A DNA stretch of 64,000 nucleotides. Origin: Jacaranda mimosifolia (Eukaryota; Streptophyta; Magnoliopsida; Lamiales; Bignoniaceae). A model generated the notes under the pieces. The model saw only the letters and a program-made list of their open reading frames with translations. It was not told where the DNA came from and ran no database searches. Made by a program: the position numbers and the translations under genes. Shown piece after piece: positions 1 to 12,728 of this stretch; within the stretch, counting starts at the first letter, position 1; the number at the start of each line of letters is the position of its first letter. The stretch spans positions 2,073,501 to 2,137,500 of the forward strand of contig CM032117.1 of NCBI GenBank assembly GCA_018894105.1, given 5' to 3'.

Positions 1-783
1 GCTACCACATGCTCGAATAATAATTAATAGCTCTACATTACTACATAGTTATGATTACAAAGTATAACACAAATTTTTGTAGTAAGTGTAATTTTTTTAA
101 ATAATGATCAATAAAAATTATAAATTATTTGCTATCAACCTATAGCCTATATATATATATATATATATAATCATCAGTTAAGAATTGATCGTGATGTGTA
201 TTAGCTACAAGGATATCTGTTTTGAATTTGGCTAATTAATTTTATAATTTAAATTTTTTTAATATTGATTATAAATTAATCATAGTTAATACCATATATA
301 TATATATATATTGTTTTAGTATTATGCCAAACTTCTAAATTAAATCAGTCAAGCCAATATAATGGCATTCACACATTGACTGATCATGTCTTGTTTTAGT
401 TTGTAATTTACGTGTGGACAGTCGTATTAATCATTGATTACTTAGTCATGCCCTATGCTTACACAACAAGTCTTGGAAACTACAACGTTTGCTTTATCTT
501 TAGATGAAATAAACCGGCAAGTATATTATATAAAAAATTCCTAAGATCAACCTAGCTAGGATTAATTTGAAATTGGATAATTAAAAATAGTTCATCATAT
601 GCACTTCGTTAAGTTCGCTCAAATATTACTTGTATGTATTGTCATCTGTCTCAATATTTTTGCTCAGTGTAATATGTAATACATGTATTTAACATAGTCA
701 AATTATTTAACATTTTAAACGGATTAACATATTAGTTTTTTTCTCAATTTAATATCACTAAAACTACCAAAAATTTCTTTTTG

Positions 784-1022
784 AGAGAGAGTATCCTTTA
801 CAACAAGTTTATAAATCCAATTATCAAATCAAGAAGATCAGTCTTACACCAAATCAATAGAATAAGATTAATAAATCAAAAAAGATGGAAGTACAAACTC
901 CACAAGACCACGACCAAGAGACACACATAAGGTGCACACAAAGACGCCCATTCGGGTTGAACGCGAGACCTCCCACATAATAGGGGAGACTTGATGCCAC
1001 TGGATTATAAGCCACTGGATCC
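784..1022 (-). mobile_element. tRNA-derived SINE, copy 1
   Basis: Read on the minus strand from about 1022, the sequence has a box-A-like GTGGCTTATAATCCAGTGG. About 30 bases later comes ATTATGTGGGAGGTC, then a box-B-like GCGTTCAACCC, then a T-rich tail (GTTTGTACTTCC and beyond). The same block order recurs at 1597-1765 on the plus strand, and in part at 26535. That shared order is the main reason for calling a SINE family rather than a chance match. Polymerase III boxes followed by an unrelated AT-rich body is the usual layout of plant SINEs. Ends are approximate; I could not define target-site duplications. Confidence 0.5.
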
Positions 1023-1596
1023 AAATATATCTTTCAAAAATATAAAATACACAAATTAATTATGTCACCAGAGTACATAAGAGATTAATTATGAAACAAT
1101 GAAAATTAAAGGAAAAATCTTTGAAGATTCAAATTATTTTAGAATAATTAAGTTGCCGTCTGCCAAATACATGCTCGAATAATGATTAATAGCTCTGCAT
1201 TATTATATATGCTAACCACTGTACTTATATAATATAAATGATTTAATTAAAAAATGGTTTTATTAAGGTGATATTGTTATTAATTAATAGTTGCTTGACC
1301 AGACAAAGACCAAGTTGATGCAAAAGTCCAAATTGCCCGTGCTTTGTTCCCAATTACTCCTAGATATATATACTAGCATCTGATGATGACGACTCCATTT
1401 TTGCCGTGTGGCTTATGAATGGGAAAAAGGCTCAGCCCCTTCATTTATTAATTGAGCTGCATCGAAATAAATATTTGTTGTTAGTTGTGTGCGATTAGGG
1501 AAGAATTTTACAAGCATTCTTCCGTTATTTAAGGGCCAAAGACACCAAAAATATGGTCATTTCAATGTTGTTATTTCAAAGATTATTTAATTAAGG

Positions 1597-1765
1597 TGGC
1601 TTGTAGTCTAAGTGATATTCGTTCTTTTTATTATGTGGGAGGTCTTGTGTTTGACCCGAAATGGATGTATTGTGTATTTTATGTGTATTGTGTGTAGTTT
1701 ATACTTTAATTTGTTGAATTTGAGAATAGAAAAATATTAATTTGTCAAAAGAATAAAAAATTCAT
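1597..1765 (+). mobile_element. tRNA-derived SINE, copy 2
   Basis: This is the same family as the minus-strand copy at 784-1022. It has GTGGCTTGTAGTCTAAGTG (box-A-like), then TTATGTGGGAGGTCTTGTG and GTTTGACCCGAAATGG (box-B-like). The tail GTAGTTTATACTTTAATTTG is shared with the copy at 26535. Together with copy 1 it forms a 30-40 base inverted repeat about 650 bases apart. Boundaries are approximate. Confidence 0.5.
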
Positions 1766-3365
1766 CATTTATAATGCTCTTTCTCTTAAAAAAAAAATTT
1801 AATTAAGGGCTCGCAAAGTAAAAAATTCATCTATTAAAGTATAAATCATGTACCATTACTCCCATTATAAAAAATGAACTTCTACTTGTTTAGTTATTAA
1901 CTGAAAAATGTTTGGTTGGTGGTTGGTCTCAGGATTTTGACTCATTTATTCAGAGTTCATGTTTGACTTAAATTCTTGTTTGATTCTTTTAACTTTTGTA
2001 TTGTAAAATTAAAATTTCTTTTTTATTCTAATTACTAATTATCAATGATAGTAACTTCAAATATTAAATTCTTGTTATTGTTAAATTATATTATGATAAA
2101 ATAAGAATTATTATCACTTAAAATATAAAATATCATTAATGATGAGTAAACATTACTTTCACTTAATATTTCTTATTATTGACAGTATTTACGATGCCAT
2201 TTATTTGTTTTATCATTAATATTATATTTTTTATAACAAAAAATTCTAAAAATATTTTAAATCAACTTAGCCAAATAGTACTATCGTAATGCAAGTAAGG
2301 TTCTTAATGTCATTTTATTCCCAATGCCATGCATGAATATATATAGATTGTATGTATATATAGCTTACTGTACATCTTCATGCAAAATTCAGATTTTGAT
2401 TGGTTTTATGATGCATGTGCATTCCAGTGTGATGCTTCCATTAATTGGCACGTGTTGGATTCAGCGTCATCTTAACCAGACTGGAAAAAATCTATCCAAT
2501 TGAACATAATTATTTGGCCAAATAATTAAATTAAACTCAACTTTTATCTGAATTAAATTATATATATATATATGGTTCTAATAAGTATGGGTAAAATTTT
2601 AATTAATATGCGCATTTGTCAGAAAATTTGTAAGTTAGGGCTCAGAATCTTATATCACTAAATTAATTAGTTGATCTGATTTAAAAAAAAAAAAAAAGAA
2701 AATTTAGTCAAGTAGTTGAATAATCTAATATAAAAGCGATTATTTTACTGCATAAGCAATAATTAGGTTAGAATTACAAGCATGCCAATTACCAAACCTT
2801 CTTCAGATTCTACTGGTACAACTGATTAGACTTAAATGCCATCTATATTAGTGGGTAAATTAAGTTAATGATTTTAAGTTAAGCAGTTTCAAATATGGTA
2901 TCGTAGTTTATCTAAACCTTTAATTACTCATCTAAAACAAATATATATCTATCTATATCTGGTTAAGCTTATGAAAAAAAAAATAAAAAAAATTCCACAT
3001 TTGTAAAATATTTGTGGAGTTTAAGATATTAGATATTGTTTTAAAAACAAGTTTTTGAAATGTTTAAATAAAATAATATTTTGAAATTTGTAAAATATTA
3101 CTAATGATAATTCTATAATTAATATAGTTAAAATTCTATTAATTTATTATTATTTTTTCTTAAAGAAAAGCTCTCTTTTCAAAAAAAATTTCAAACTCTT
3201 TATGACGTTTTATAAGCTCTCAAATATGTTATAAAATGTTTTGAAAAACTTATAAGCCTACATCAACACTACCTTAATTAATTGCCATTTTAATTTCTCA
3301 CATACCATATTCATTTTAGGATTTACAACTAGCAGAATCCAACAATTCAAATGTAGGATTATCAA

Positions 3366-3713
3366 GAGGCTGCTTGGGTGAGGTTAAAAACTCCTTAAAA
3401 CAAGGTCCCAAAAGTATTTGTTAAAGAGCTGATTATAAGTTCCAAAAATAAGATGTTAAAACATAATTATAAGGTCTTTTAACAAATATAAAGAGTTCCT
3501 AACTAATTTTTTTTAATGTCTCTGGAATATTTAAATTTAATCATATTAATTAAAAATCATTGCTAAAGTCTTATGAGCTTCAAAATTTTATTTTATTTAA
3601 AATTAAGAGCTTATTTTAAATTTATAATTAAATCTAATTTATTGTGAGTTTCAAAAACTATTCTATAAGATATAAATTTTTTTAAATAAGTTTAACCAAC
3701 CACACTCTATATA
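3366..3713 (+). mobile_element. MITE, 'GTGTTTGGGTGAG' family, copy 1
   Basis: This is a non-coding element of about 350 bases. It starts near GCTGCTTGGGTGAGG and ends near TTTAACCAACCACACTC, so its ends are imperfect inverted repeats. The interior is built of CTTATAAG-type words (AGCTCC, TTATAAGGTC, AAAATCTTAT). Related copies occur at about 8221, 26889, 28578, 36478 and 49467. The copy at 49467 is absent from the matching position of the tandem duplicate, which shows that the family transposed. Confidence 0.55.
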
Positions 3714-4842
3714 ATTTAACTTGAAGCAACACAATTGAGTAAATATCTAATTTTTGAAATTCAAATGATCATAGTCTTATCAATGAGCAGCATTAAGAAA
3801 AGTGCAACCCTTTTTCCCTTACATGCTAAAAAGTTGTTAGAATTCGAATCCTACTACTTGACACATACAAATATGAAGGTGATAATATTGGATCAATTAG
3901 CCACTCGGTATCTCCCTAAATTATGTGAGATATACTTATATCTTGTTAATATTTTGGAGTCTCCAATTTTTATTTTAATTAATGTTTTATAATATATCTT
4001 TTTATTTTGTAACAGTTCCAGGAACTAAATCTATGTGATCTATATTCAAGTGTTTATTTACAAAAATAAATAAATGTATATACCCTTGATATTTATTTAT
4101 AACATAAAATTAAAAAAAATAAAATATCAAATTGAACACCTTCTCTCGTATTTGGGGATCGACAAAATCAATGTCTTCATATGCAAACAAATTAACTCCA
4201 AAGGTCCGCATTTACTTGAAAGCTGGATACAGTACCCTTCCTTAATACAAACTGAATATATACAAACTGGCCAAGATTGAGTATGTGACAGTTAACCTAG
4301 GTAAAATAGACCACATGATGGTCGCATAATTAACTAGAATAATTCGAGTATAAACTCCAACCAAGACATATATCATCATACATGAACTCACATAATCTTA
4401 GTTTGTGTCCAATTTCCACGGATGCACTCCGTGACCGTGCAACAAGAGCAGTCTCCTAGGGACCCATCGCAATCAATATAATTTCCAGAGAAAATTGTCT
4501 TCACACATACTCACCCAAGAAATTTCAAAAAAATACATTTTTGGCATCCACAGTGATTGTGTCTGCAGATCAAAACCCCAACTAAAAAACAAATATTAGC
4601 TGCATGAAACAGCCAAAGTTAGAGTGCCCACCACCCCACCTTCCACCCCTAACATTGCAAAAATCTGCTCATTTCCTGCTAATCATTTCATCTCAATTCA
4701 TCATAGATTCCTATGTAAATTAACTCCAGCCTCATTAAATCAGATGTAGACTTGCTTTCATCTTGTTATCTTTCCTCCAAACCCGTATTCCCTCATATAT
4801 AATTTCTTGCATCATAAAAAACTAGGTCTTCTTTTTTCAAGA

Positions 4843-5754
4843 ATGGAGCAAGCTGCTAGATATTGGATGTGGGCTAAGAGGAAACCCGATTTGAACCCTC
4901 ATATTCTTGCACCAGCCATGAGTGCGTACGGAGATTCGTGGGAAGAACAGGCTTTTGCAGAAGATGCGGCTGGAACACTTGGAGGGTGCGTTTGGCCTCC
5001 TAGATCTTATTCTTGCAGCTTTTGCAGAAGAGAATTCAGGTCGGCTCAAGCTTTAGGGGGTCATATGAATGTTCACAGGAGAGATAGGGCTAGGTTGAAG
5101 CAATCTCCAACTATTCCTCCAACTGAAGTTGTACCCCAAAATCATGCTATAAATCCTTGTACGTCTTATGATGCTCCATACTCACCCCAGATATGTACTT
5201 TCTTGTACAATAACCCTAACCCTGAATTTTCTGACGTGGGACCATTGGTTTCACCTCTCCCACATGTCATTAGGGTTTCATCTCCTCCTGCCCTAAAAGT
5301 AGCTGATAGTCAGGAAAAGATATCAAATACCCTTTGTTTCTTTTCACCTCTTGTTCACAAAAAGAATAAGGACAACATAGTTTCATCAAATCCTCCACCT
5401 TGGTCAAGCTCTGTTGCAGAAAAAAGAGATCGTGGTTTGGACTCTATCAAGAATGAAGAAAAGAAATCTACTGTTGTTGAGCCAGAGCCCAGGGCTGAAA
5501 AAGAAGATTGTATTACAGAAGATTTGTCAATGAACTTGAATTTGGTCGCTTGTCGGACAAAGACATCTAGCGATGATCAGGAAGTAGGTAGTTGCAAGAG
5601 AAGGAGAATTGAATCAAATCCCTTGGTTTTCTTCCCAAAATTGAGTGCAGTTGACAGATGCCTTCCTCAACCAGAGGTGTTGAAACTGCGTTCTGGTTCG
5701 GCTGAGGAACTGGATCTTGAGCTAAGGCTTGGTGATGCCCCAAAGGTGAAGTAA
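4843..5754 (+). CDS. SUPERMAN/ZFP10-like single C2H2 zinc-finger repressor
   Basis: This is an intronless 303-residue protein, probably a nuclear transcriptional repressor of organ or cell growth. The ATG at 4843 is chosen because the frame upstream opens only with a TTG, and the N-terminus [14 protein letters not shown] matches the conserved RYWMW-KRK start of the RBE/ZFP10 branch. One zinc finger spans about residues 56-80: Cys58, Cys61, His74 and His78, with the plant-specific QALGGH core (69-74). The family binds DNA through this single finger plus a flanking basic stretch, seen here as [14 protein letters not shown] run (252-255) could be a nuclear signal. The extreme C-terminus carries an EAR repression motif, LDLELRLG (290-297), known in the family to recruit TOPLESS-type co-repressors. 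The middle is Ser/Pro-rich and unconserved. Length fits ZFP10 better than SUPERMAN or RBE (about 200-230 residues). Orthology within the subfamily is inferred. Confidence 0.88.
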   Translation: MEQAARYWMWAKRKPDLNPHILAPAMSAYGDSWEEQAFAEDAAGTLGGCVWPPRSYSCSFCRREFRSAQALGGHMNVHRRDRARLKQSPTIPPTEVVPQNHAINPCTSYDAPYSPQICTFLYNNPNPEFSDVGPLVSPLPHVIRVSSPPALKVADSQEKISNTLCFFSPLVHKKNKDNIVSSNPPPWSSSVAEKRDRGLDSIKNEEKKSTVVEPEPRAEKEDCITEDLSMNLNLVACRTKTSSDDQEVGSCKRRRIESNPLVFFPKLSAVDRCLPQPEVLKLRSGSAEELDLELRLGDAPKVK

Positions 5755-6610
5755 AACTGCAATATTATTCAAATACTTGCACCACTTTGCTTACTTTCTG
5801 TGTTCATTTCAGCAGAAAGCTGTTTATCTCCTCTCTTTTTTTATTTTTGAGCAGATGACAAAACCCTCTTCAATTGCTTGAATATTACTATGACTTTTCG
5901 ATCTCCCTCGAATTCATGTTGAAAATTTGCAGTTTGTATTGGTAAATCATCAATTACAAATCTATATTCGGAACAATATTACAACATGTGTAAAGTCTTT
6001 TTCATCACATGATATATTAGAGGAGACTGTTAGCTTGATCTAATTAGTAGACACAGTGATAAGATGGTTGAATATTTTTCTGTCATGTCTATGCTTTTTG
6101 TCTCCCAAGAGAATATGTCAAATGATGTATGAAAAATTTCCCGGCGAGTTAGTAATGGGAATCCTCATAGCTAGCAAGACTCTACACGTAGGAAGATTTA
6201 AATAATTAGCCTAAGAGTCTATATCTATCAACATTTCGGTAGTTATTATATAATTAAGCAACATTATGCAAATCTTAGTTCAGAAGGAGTGGATTAATCT
6301 TCTAGCTAGCTAGATGCAGCTATCTCAAGAAACAACTTCATTATCATCCCTCCAAAGTATTAGTAAGCTTTTATATCTGCAATATTCGGGACATAATAAG
6401 TCTCCATATTTGAGAATAAATCGGTCGTCAGTTAGTCTTATCGACTACTTGAAACCACCAATAATCCTTGTTTTATTATTATTCTCTTTAAAGGATTAAA
6501 TATGTCACTTCACTTCATTATCTATCCATATCCCATCTTAATTGCATGACTAGCTAGCTACTTGTGGCAATTTATAAGGACTATTTTAATTTCTTGCAAT
6601 TTTCATTAAT

Positions 6611-6612
<2 letters not shown>

Positions 6613-6645
<33 letters not shown>

Positions 6646-6674
6646 GTGTGTGTGTGTGAGAGAGTGAGAGAGAG
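6613..6674. repeat. Compound microsatellite (TC)n-(TG)n-(GA)n
   Basis: About 14 TC units are followed directly by about 8 TG units and then an interrupted GA run. The TC and GA blocks are reverse complements of each other and could fold into a hairpin with the TG block as loop. It lies about 860 bases downstream of the zinc-finger stop codon. Confidence 0.9.
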
Positions 6675-8220
6675 AGGGGGGTTGGGAAGATGATTCTGAT
6701 CAGTACTCAGAGTACTGTCTTAAAGTAGTCATGCAAGAACAAATTTACCCATATGGGGTTGAGGTTCATGAAGAGATGAGATGAAGAAACTGACTAAAAA
6801 CTGCATGGAATGGAGTGAGCACCTTTTCCCACTCAGTACCTTACTGACAACTCCATCAGTATAATTCATCTAAAACTAACTCCCAATAAGCAAGACAGAG
6901 TTGATATTTTTTTTTTCTTTGGTACACAAATAAGTCAGATACAAGACAACATGGATTCCCTTTTCCTTTGTATTATTATTATTATCATCATCGTCATCAC
7001 ACCCTGTTTCTGCCATAGAGCTTTTATATGTATATAAGTCCATGCACTTGCGTACTCTTGTTTCATTTTTCCATCTTCCTTCCTCAATCCTTCCAAAACT
7101 GCCACCAACTACAAGGAATCAATCCATTTAAGTATTCCACACATACCCTTTTCTATTCACGAAGAGAATATTATTACATCATCGCTAACTGCGCGTCTTT
7201 TGTTTCTTCCTTTGTGCATATTTTCAATACTATTTTTCTATTTCTCAAGTAGAGATCTAAGAATGAGCAAAGGATAAAGAATATCTAGTAATTAGCCCTC
7301 ATCAAACCCTAGCTAGCTGTTAGCATCCATTGATTATCGCCAGAATTATATGGCTCTTTCTTTATTAATACTTAATCCACCCCTAAATTAGTTGATTTTC
7401 CCGTCTTGTTTGGCATCAAACAAGGCAGCCCACCTAGGGTTTATCTAAGAAATTGTATTTTCAACTTAATTTGGCTTGATCAGGATTATATATTAATTAT
7501 ACTCAGTACCCAATATCCCTATATATATATATATGTGATTCTTGATTTCTTAATTAGTCTAGGTATTCTGTTGTAGGGCTAGATATATTATTAATTACTT
7601 GGAAACAGACATTTTTGATTTTGTCGAAGTGCTGTGTAAAAGTGCAAAAAAGGGGTTTTTAGTTGATTGGGCATTGTTTGTCTTGTTTGAGTAAATTATA
7701 AACTAGTTCTGATGAAATGCAGAGAGATTTAAGTGAAGTTGAAGTAAGAGATCACATGGGGGGTATCAGATGTCTGCTTCTGAGGAATTAATGTATACTA
7801 CATTTTAGTAAAGAATTTTAGTGAAAGGAATGGGGGTGGGGTGGGGTGTAATTCCTAGCCTAGCTGTTTTTAGAGTATTTGCTAATTCCAAGATATTCAT
7901 TAAAGTATGAAACTTACAGGAATAATTGTTATTGATTCCAGAATTTAGCTGTTAGTGTTGTCAATTTGTTTATAATTATTTTGACAGCTGTGGGAGTATA
8001 TTTGCATGGCGATGGGATATCTTGTGTCCCGATATACATATATATCAAAGCTAGTTTAATTTATTATAGATTTGAGTGGGCAGACTATAGATTGGACAAC
8101 ATTAAAATACAACATAAAAGAGAAATAAATTACTACAGACAGATTTATAATTGATGTAACATTTTGGGAAGAGTTCACATATGTCTTAAATGGACTGACA
8201 TTATTCGTGTTAAATGATAT

Positions 8221-8530
8221 TTGGGTGAGTTAATAAATTTTTTAAAATTTTATCAAATATTTGGTAAAATTTCTTGAAATAGAACTTATAAACTCCCCAA
8301 ATAAGATGTGGGATTTATAAGCGTTATTTTTTTTTCTTCAAATTTTTAATAAATTTTTTAATTTTAATTATAGTATTGATTGCAGAATTATCATTACGAA
8401 TAATTTATAAACTCTAATATCTTATTTTATTCAAATATTTTAAAATTAATTTTATAATAAGATTTAATATTATTTATAAAATATAAAAAATTATAAGATC
8501 TATTAAATAAATCTAATTAAACCCCCTCTT
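8221..8530 (+). mobile_element. MITE, 'GTGTTTGGGTGAG' family, copy 2
   Basis: It begins ATATTTGGGTGAGTTAAT and ends TCTAATTAAACCCCCTC. The interior words (AAACTCCC, AATAAGATGTGGG, TTATAAGATC) match the copies at 3366 and 26889. It is degenerate; no clean target-site duplication is visible. Confidence 0.5.
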
Positions 8531-8750
8531 AGTTGAATCACTTAATTTGCATTAACGATTATTGTAACGAAAAGGTATTTTTGGTCTTTGGATATGTTGT
8601 AAAGAAATTCTGAATTTGGTCGAAAATTCATATAAGGTAGGAACCCAGCCCACTACAGAGGGCGAAGTTTCATCTCACGTTTGAGGCCCAAAGAAGAGCA
8701 AACCCAACTATCAAAAGCGGCCTATATTATACGTCTCTATAGTTGGGACT

Positions 8751-8799
8751 TGGGAGGGCGGGGGGCGGTGGGAGGGCGGGGGGCGGGGGGAGGGGTGGC
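8751..8799 (+). other. G-tract block, candidate G-quadruplex
   Basis: About 46 bases contain many runs of three to six G separated by one to two bases (GGGAGGGCGGGGGGCGG and similar, three times over). This is more than enough for an intramolecular G-quadruplex. It abuts the left terminal repeat of the hAT element at 8791 and is the most GC-rich patch in the window. It may be an expanded GGGCG/GGGAG minisatellite. Confidence 0.75.
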
Positions 8800-11700
8800 A
8801 ATCGTGTTGTGTCGGGTTATGTATGGACATTATAAAATTTTACTCAATTCAAATCCAACTCAATAAACCTCAACCCGAATCCAACCTAAATATTTTTTTT
8901 GTCAATCCGAACCTAACCCGTTTCAACATATGGTTATTTTTTATTAATAATTCATCTAAAAAACCTACACATTTTATATTCAATTAGAATCTTAATAAAA
9001 TAATTAATTTATACCAAAATTTTGAGAAAAACCAACTTATACAAAAAATTTAGAAAAAGTCAATAGTATACTCTAGCCACCCAACTTTTGTACCATAGAG
9101 CAATTTAACAATTGAACTTCATTTAATATCCTCTACAACATCAATAATATATAAATTTCAATGCTAAACCAAAAGTTTTGCGCAACTTAATTTTAACAAC
9201 AATGAAGACGAATTCCAACAAAGAAATATAATTCGTTCCATTCAATGATCAATAATCATCCCAACATCACCAAGTAGTCAAGATTTACGTATTAAATAAT
9301 AATCATTAATTCTTACAAATCAATCTAGAGTTAAGTTGTTCAAAAATAATAAGTCATTACTTAAAAATGCAAAAAACATAGCAGCAAAAAATAAGTACAC
9401 AAAGTATTAATTATAGAATAAGGATATCTGATATATACTTATATAATGATAAATTTCATACAGAATACTAAATAGTAAAAACACTTACCAAAATTCAAGT
9501 GGCTAAAGATCCGCTATATAAGATTAGCAACATCAGAGCTATGAGCTGTAGTATTCGACTTGGCATAATTTTCATTTTGACATGTCATAATATTTTCAGT
9601 CAATTCATTCAATTTCACTTCAATAGATACTATAACAAATAAACAAAAAAGATTATTAGTTTATAATTAAATACTCCCCAATGATCAAAGTAGTGATAAG
9701 AAAAAGCTTACTTTTTTGTCCAAAAAGCAAATTCTACAGCAGACTAATGCTTCAACAACATTTGGCTTTAGTGCGTTCCTGTATTGATAAAAAATCCTTC
9801 CACCAATGTTGAAAGTCGACTCAGATGCAATATTCGAAATGGCACGGTCAATATATCTCTAGCCATTTGAGCAAATTCAGAATATCTAAATGAGTGGGTT
9901 TTCCAAAAACTAAGTATATCAAGCTTTATATTTCTTTCAATTCTTGGTTCATCCAAATACAACTCCAACTGACTTTTTTGAGGAGTAAAGTTATTATCCT
10001 CAACCATGCCTTGAGAACTAGAAGTTGATGTACTGGAAGTTGGCTTAGTAGCATTTTTCATGTATTCATTTGAACATAGAAAATATTTTTACATTAACAT
10101 CTTCACATTGTTTAGACCTAGTACCATATAATTTGTTGTAACAAAACTCAACAAATTGAATTTTATACCTTGGATCAAATATAAAAGCAAGAACTAACAA
10201 GAGATTAAATTCTTTCAAGTACTTGTCAAACTTCTAAAACATTTGAGAAGCAATTTGTCATAGGGAAACCATCTGTACTTTCAAGCTCTTTACTCAAAGT
10301 CAATTGTATCAAAAATACTTGAAGAAAGTATAGATTGGATGTGGGATGCTTAACACCAAAGAAAAGATTCTTCGTGTCATAGAAAAGTTGAAGAAACTTT
10401 CATATTTTTTCCACTTTCCCCCACTCATCAGTTGATGGACAATGCGTGAAAGTTCGAATAGGTCAACCTCAAATGATTATAAGCTTGACGATAATACAAT
10501 ACACATGAAAGCATCAAAATATGTGGAGTTCCATCTCGTTGGAACATCTTGCCTAAGAGCTTTTTCGATATCAAGAGGTGTTTGTGTTACACATTCCAAA
10601 AATTTTTACTTTCTAACTTGAAATCCTTTAACATACTTCACACATTTTCTAATTTTATCAACAGAACTGTCAATCTTCTTCAACCCTTCTTGCACAATCA
10701 AATTAAGGATATAGGCACAACAATGAACATGTAAGAATTCACCATGACTAACCAAAGAAGATTTTAGACTAAATTGGACCTTCAAAATATCAACAAACAC
10801 ATTATACGCAAAAACATTGCCAAGAGTAATTATGAACACTTTTTTCTCTATTCCCCAACTAGTCAACAAAGAATTAATTTTCTTAGACAAAGCAATACCA
10901 GAGCGGGGTTGAGGCATATAAGAAAATTTTAAGATCTTCTTTTGCAAATTCCAGTCAAAATCAATGAAGTGTGCAATTAAGCATAAATAACCATCAATAG
11001 CAATGGATATCCACAAATCTGAAGTAAAGCAAATTCTACCAGGACAAGCACACAATTCAGACTTAAGCTTAGTCACTCCATTCTATGCATTTTAAGAACA
11101 TAAGTCTTGGCAGTGTTCCTAGTAAAATGAGTGACCTGAGGCTCCAAATAGCTAAAAATAGATCTAATTCCTTCATGTTCAACAAATTGAAAAGGTAATT
11201 CATGCATGATTAATGCAAAAATTACCAATTCTCGAAATCTCTCTTGGTTAAGATATTATGATCTAGATAATAACCTCTATTCACCTTATGCTAACAAAGC
11301 GTGACCAATATAACGAGTATGCCTTTCAGGAAAATGAGAAGTAACATGGCATTTCAAATTACCTGTACCATAAACACCGTCAACTTTGTTTACTTGTCCA
11401 CATTCTTTACATTTGCAACGTTCAGGTTCTTCCTCTTTCTTTGGAAGTAAATCAAAATACCCACCACTTTGATCTCTTTTTTTATTTGACTTTAGAGGCT
11501 GTTGCCCCAGTTTATTTTCCTTCACCCTCAAAAGATAACATTATTTCTTCTTCAATTTCATTATCCATATCAACTGTCTCAACACTTTCTTTTTTCATTT
11601 TTATTCTTGGAATATAAAAAGAAGAAGTTTGAGACATTTAAAATGACAAACGAAGAGAAGTGAAATGCATAGAACATATATTCTACACAACACACAATAA

Positions 11701-12728
11701 TGCATAGAACATATATTCTACACAACACACAATAGCCACGCTTTGCTGCAAAGAATTAATTCTTTTGTACCAACATTTTAATTTGATTAAAGAATTTAGC
11801 AATTTATAAATCCTTTTAGAAACCAATTTGTTTTGAAATTTGAACTATGTTTTCATTACCACTCGTCACTGATTTAGCCCTAAATCAACCATCCCCTACT
11901 GCCCCGCATGACCCCACCCCCGCCTGCCCAACCACCCCAATCCTAACCATTCCCTTGATTCTATTTTCAAAACACTCATAGAACAATGCCCAGAACAACT
12001 ACCCGCCAGTGCCCCACATGACACCTATACCGACCCCATCGACCCAACCCTAATCCAATTTATATATATATATATTATAGAAAAAATTTGAATCCAAAAT
12101 TACAATTTAATAACTATAACAATAATATTTTTAGGAAAGATGAAAGAATGATAGAAATTGAAACTATTATACAACATATCTTAAAAATCATATTCCTTCA
12201 AAAGCAACAAATTTTGAAGGATTTAAATGACAAAAAATAAGTAAACCTAATTGAGGTGGTTGGCGGTAGATGGTAGATAGTAAGACAGACAAGATGGTAG
12301 TGAGAGTTGGGAAATGGGGAGGTAGATGATCGATGGGTAGACTGTAGACAGTAGTGAGTGAAAGAGAGTTGGGGAGGGAGATGAAAGTGAGTAATTGAAT
12401 AATAAAAAGTGAACCCTAGTAAGAAAAACTCAAATAGGGTTCTTTTGTTTTGAATTTTTTCTTTCTCTTTCTCTCTTTTAGCTTTTAGTAATTGGATTTT
12501 TTTCCCTCTTAAAATTTTGAATCGGGTTGGGTTGGGTTGGCGGGTTACCCAATAAAATTATTGTGTTATCGGATAGCCCAAAACCTAACTCGAATCAACC
12601 TATAATTTTTGTGTTGCTTATCGGGTTGACCCAATATCGACACAACCCAATAACCCCCAATCCAAATCTAATAATATTATGTAGGTTCATGTCGTGTTAT
12701 TGTGTCGTGTCGAAAATTGCCACCCCTA
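8791..12728 (-). mobile_element. Degenerate hAT-superfamily DNA transposon
   Basis: The left end is AGGGGTGGCAAT at 8791. The right end, read as its complement, is the same AGGGGTGGCAAT finishing at 12728, so the terminal inverted repeat is about 12 bases. The start is typical of plant hAT elements. Both subterminal regions carry many GTGTCG, GGGTTG and AACCC words in mirrored orientation. A broken transposase gene lies between on the minus strand, so its 5' end is at the right. No convincing 8-base target duplication flanks this unit; the left flank is the G-tract and the right flank is the captured gene fragment. The right end of this element (from about 11957) is the part re-used in every unit of the downstream array. 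Confidence 0.8.
9690..11531 (-). pseudogene. hAT transposase (RICESLEEPER/DAYSLEEPER-like), inactivated
   Basis: Read on the minus strand, three blocks appear in the normal family order. First is a BED zinc finger (11531-11286), with CKECG followed by GNLKCHVTSH. Second is the RNase-H-like catalytic region (about 11270-10606), containing YLEPQVTHFTRNTAKT, then FTSDLWIS, then HGEFLHVHCCAYILNLIVQ. Third is the hATC dimerisation region (10061-9690), with LELYLDEPRI, DILSFWKTHSFRYSEFAQMA, ASESTFNIGGRI and ALKPNVVEALVC. The last two motifs are in a different frame from the rest, which shows a frameshift near 9840. Further stops separate the blocks around 11080-11280 and 10100-10600. No full-length product is possible. 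In the family this enzyme excises and reinserts elements bounded by matching terminal repeats. Confidence 0.85.

Larger units (their letters stand above)
1..4842. other. AT-rich intergenic region
   Basis: No gene is supported here. Open frames at 3735-3992 and 4074-4280 have low-complexity, AT-driven translations with no recognisable motif, and I do not call them. The stretch holds short TA runs (about 147-170, 293-310, 2561-2572), two tRNA-like SINE copies in opposite orientation and one MITE (listed separately). The last 250 bases before the zinc-finger start are less AT-biased and contain a TATA-like CATATATAAT at about 4794, roughly 45 bases before the ATG. That is close for a core promoter, so part of this segment may instead be 5' leader. 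Confidence 0.6.
5755..8750. other. Intergenic region downstream of the zinc-finger gene
   Basis: No gene is supported; open frames at 6314, 7028 and 7966 are short, lack homology signals and look random. The first 300 bases are probably the 3' UTR of the zinc-finger gene. The stretch contains a compound microsatellite (6613-6674), a TAT/CAT trinucleotide patch near 6969-6999 and a MITE at 8221-8530. Bases 8680-8790 turn abruptly GC-rich just before the hAT element. Confidence 0.6.

Noticed and set aside
4807..4842. Upstream extension of the ZFP10-like frame
   Set aside because: The extension opens with TTG, not ATG, and the conserved N-terminus starts at 4843.
6660..6860. Possible microRNA precursor near the compound microsatellite (GAGTGAGCACC motif)
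   Set aside because: The bases preceding GAGTGAGCAC do not match the miR156 family and I could not draw a long enough hairpin arm opposite it.
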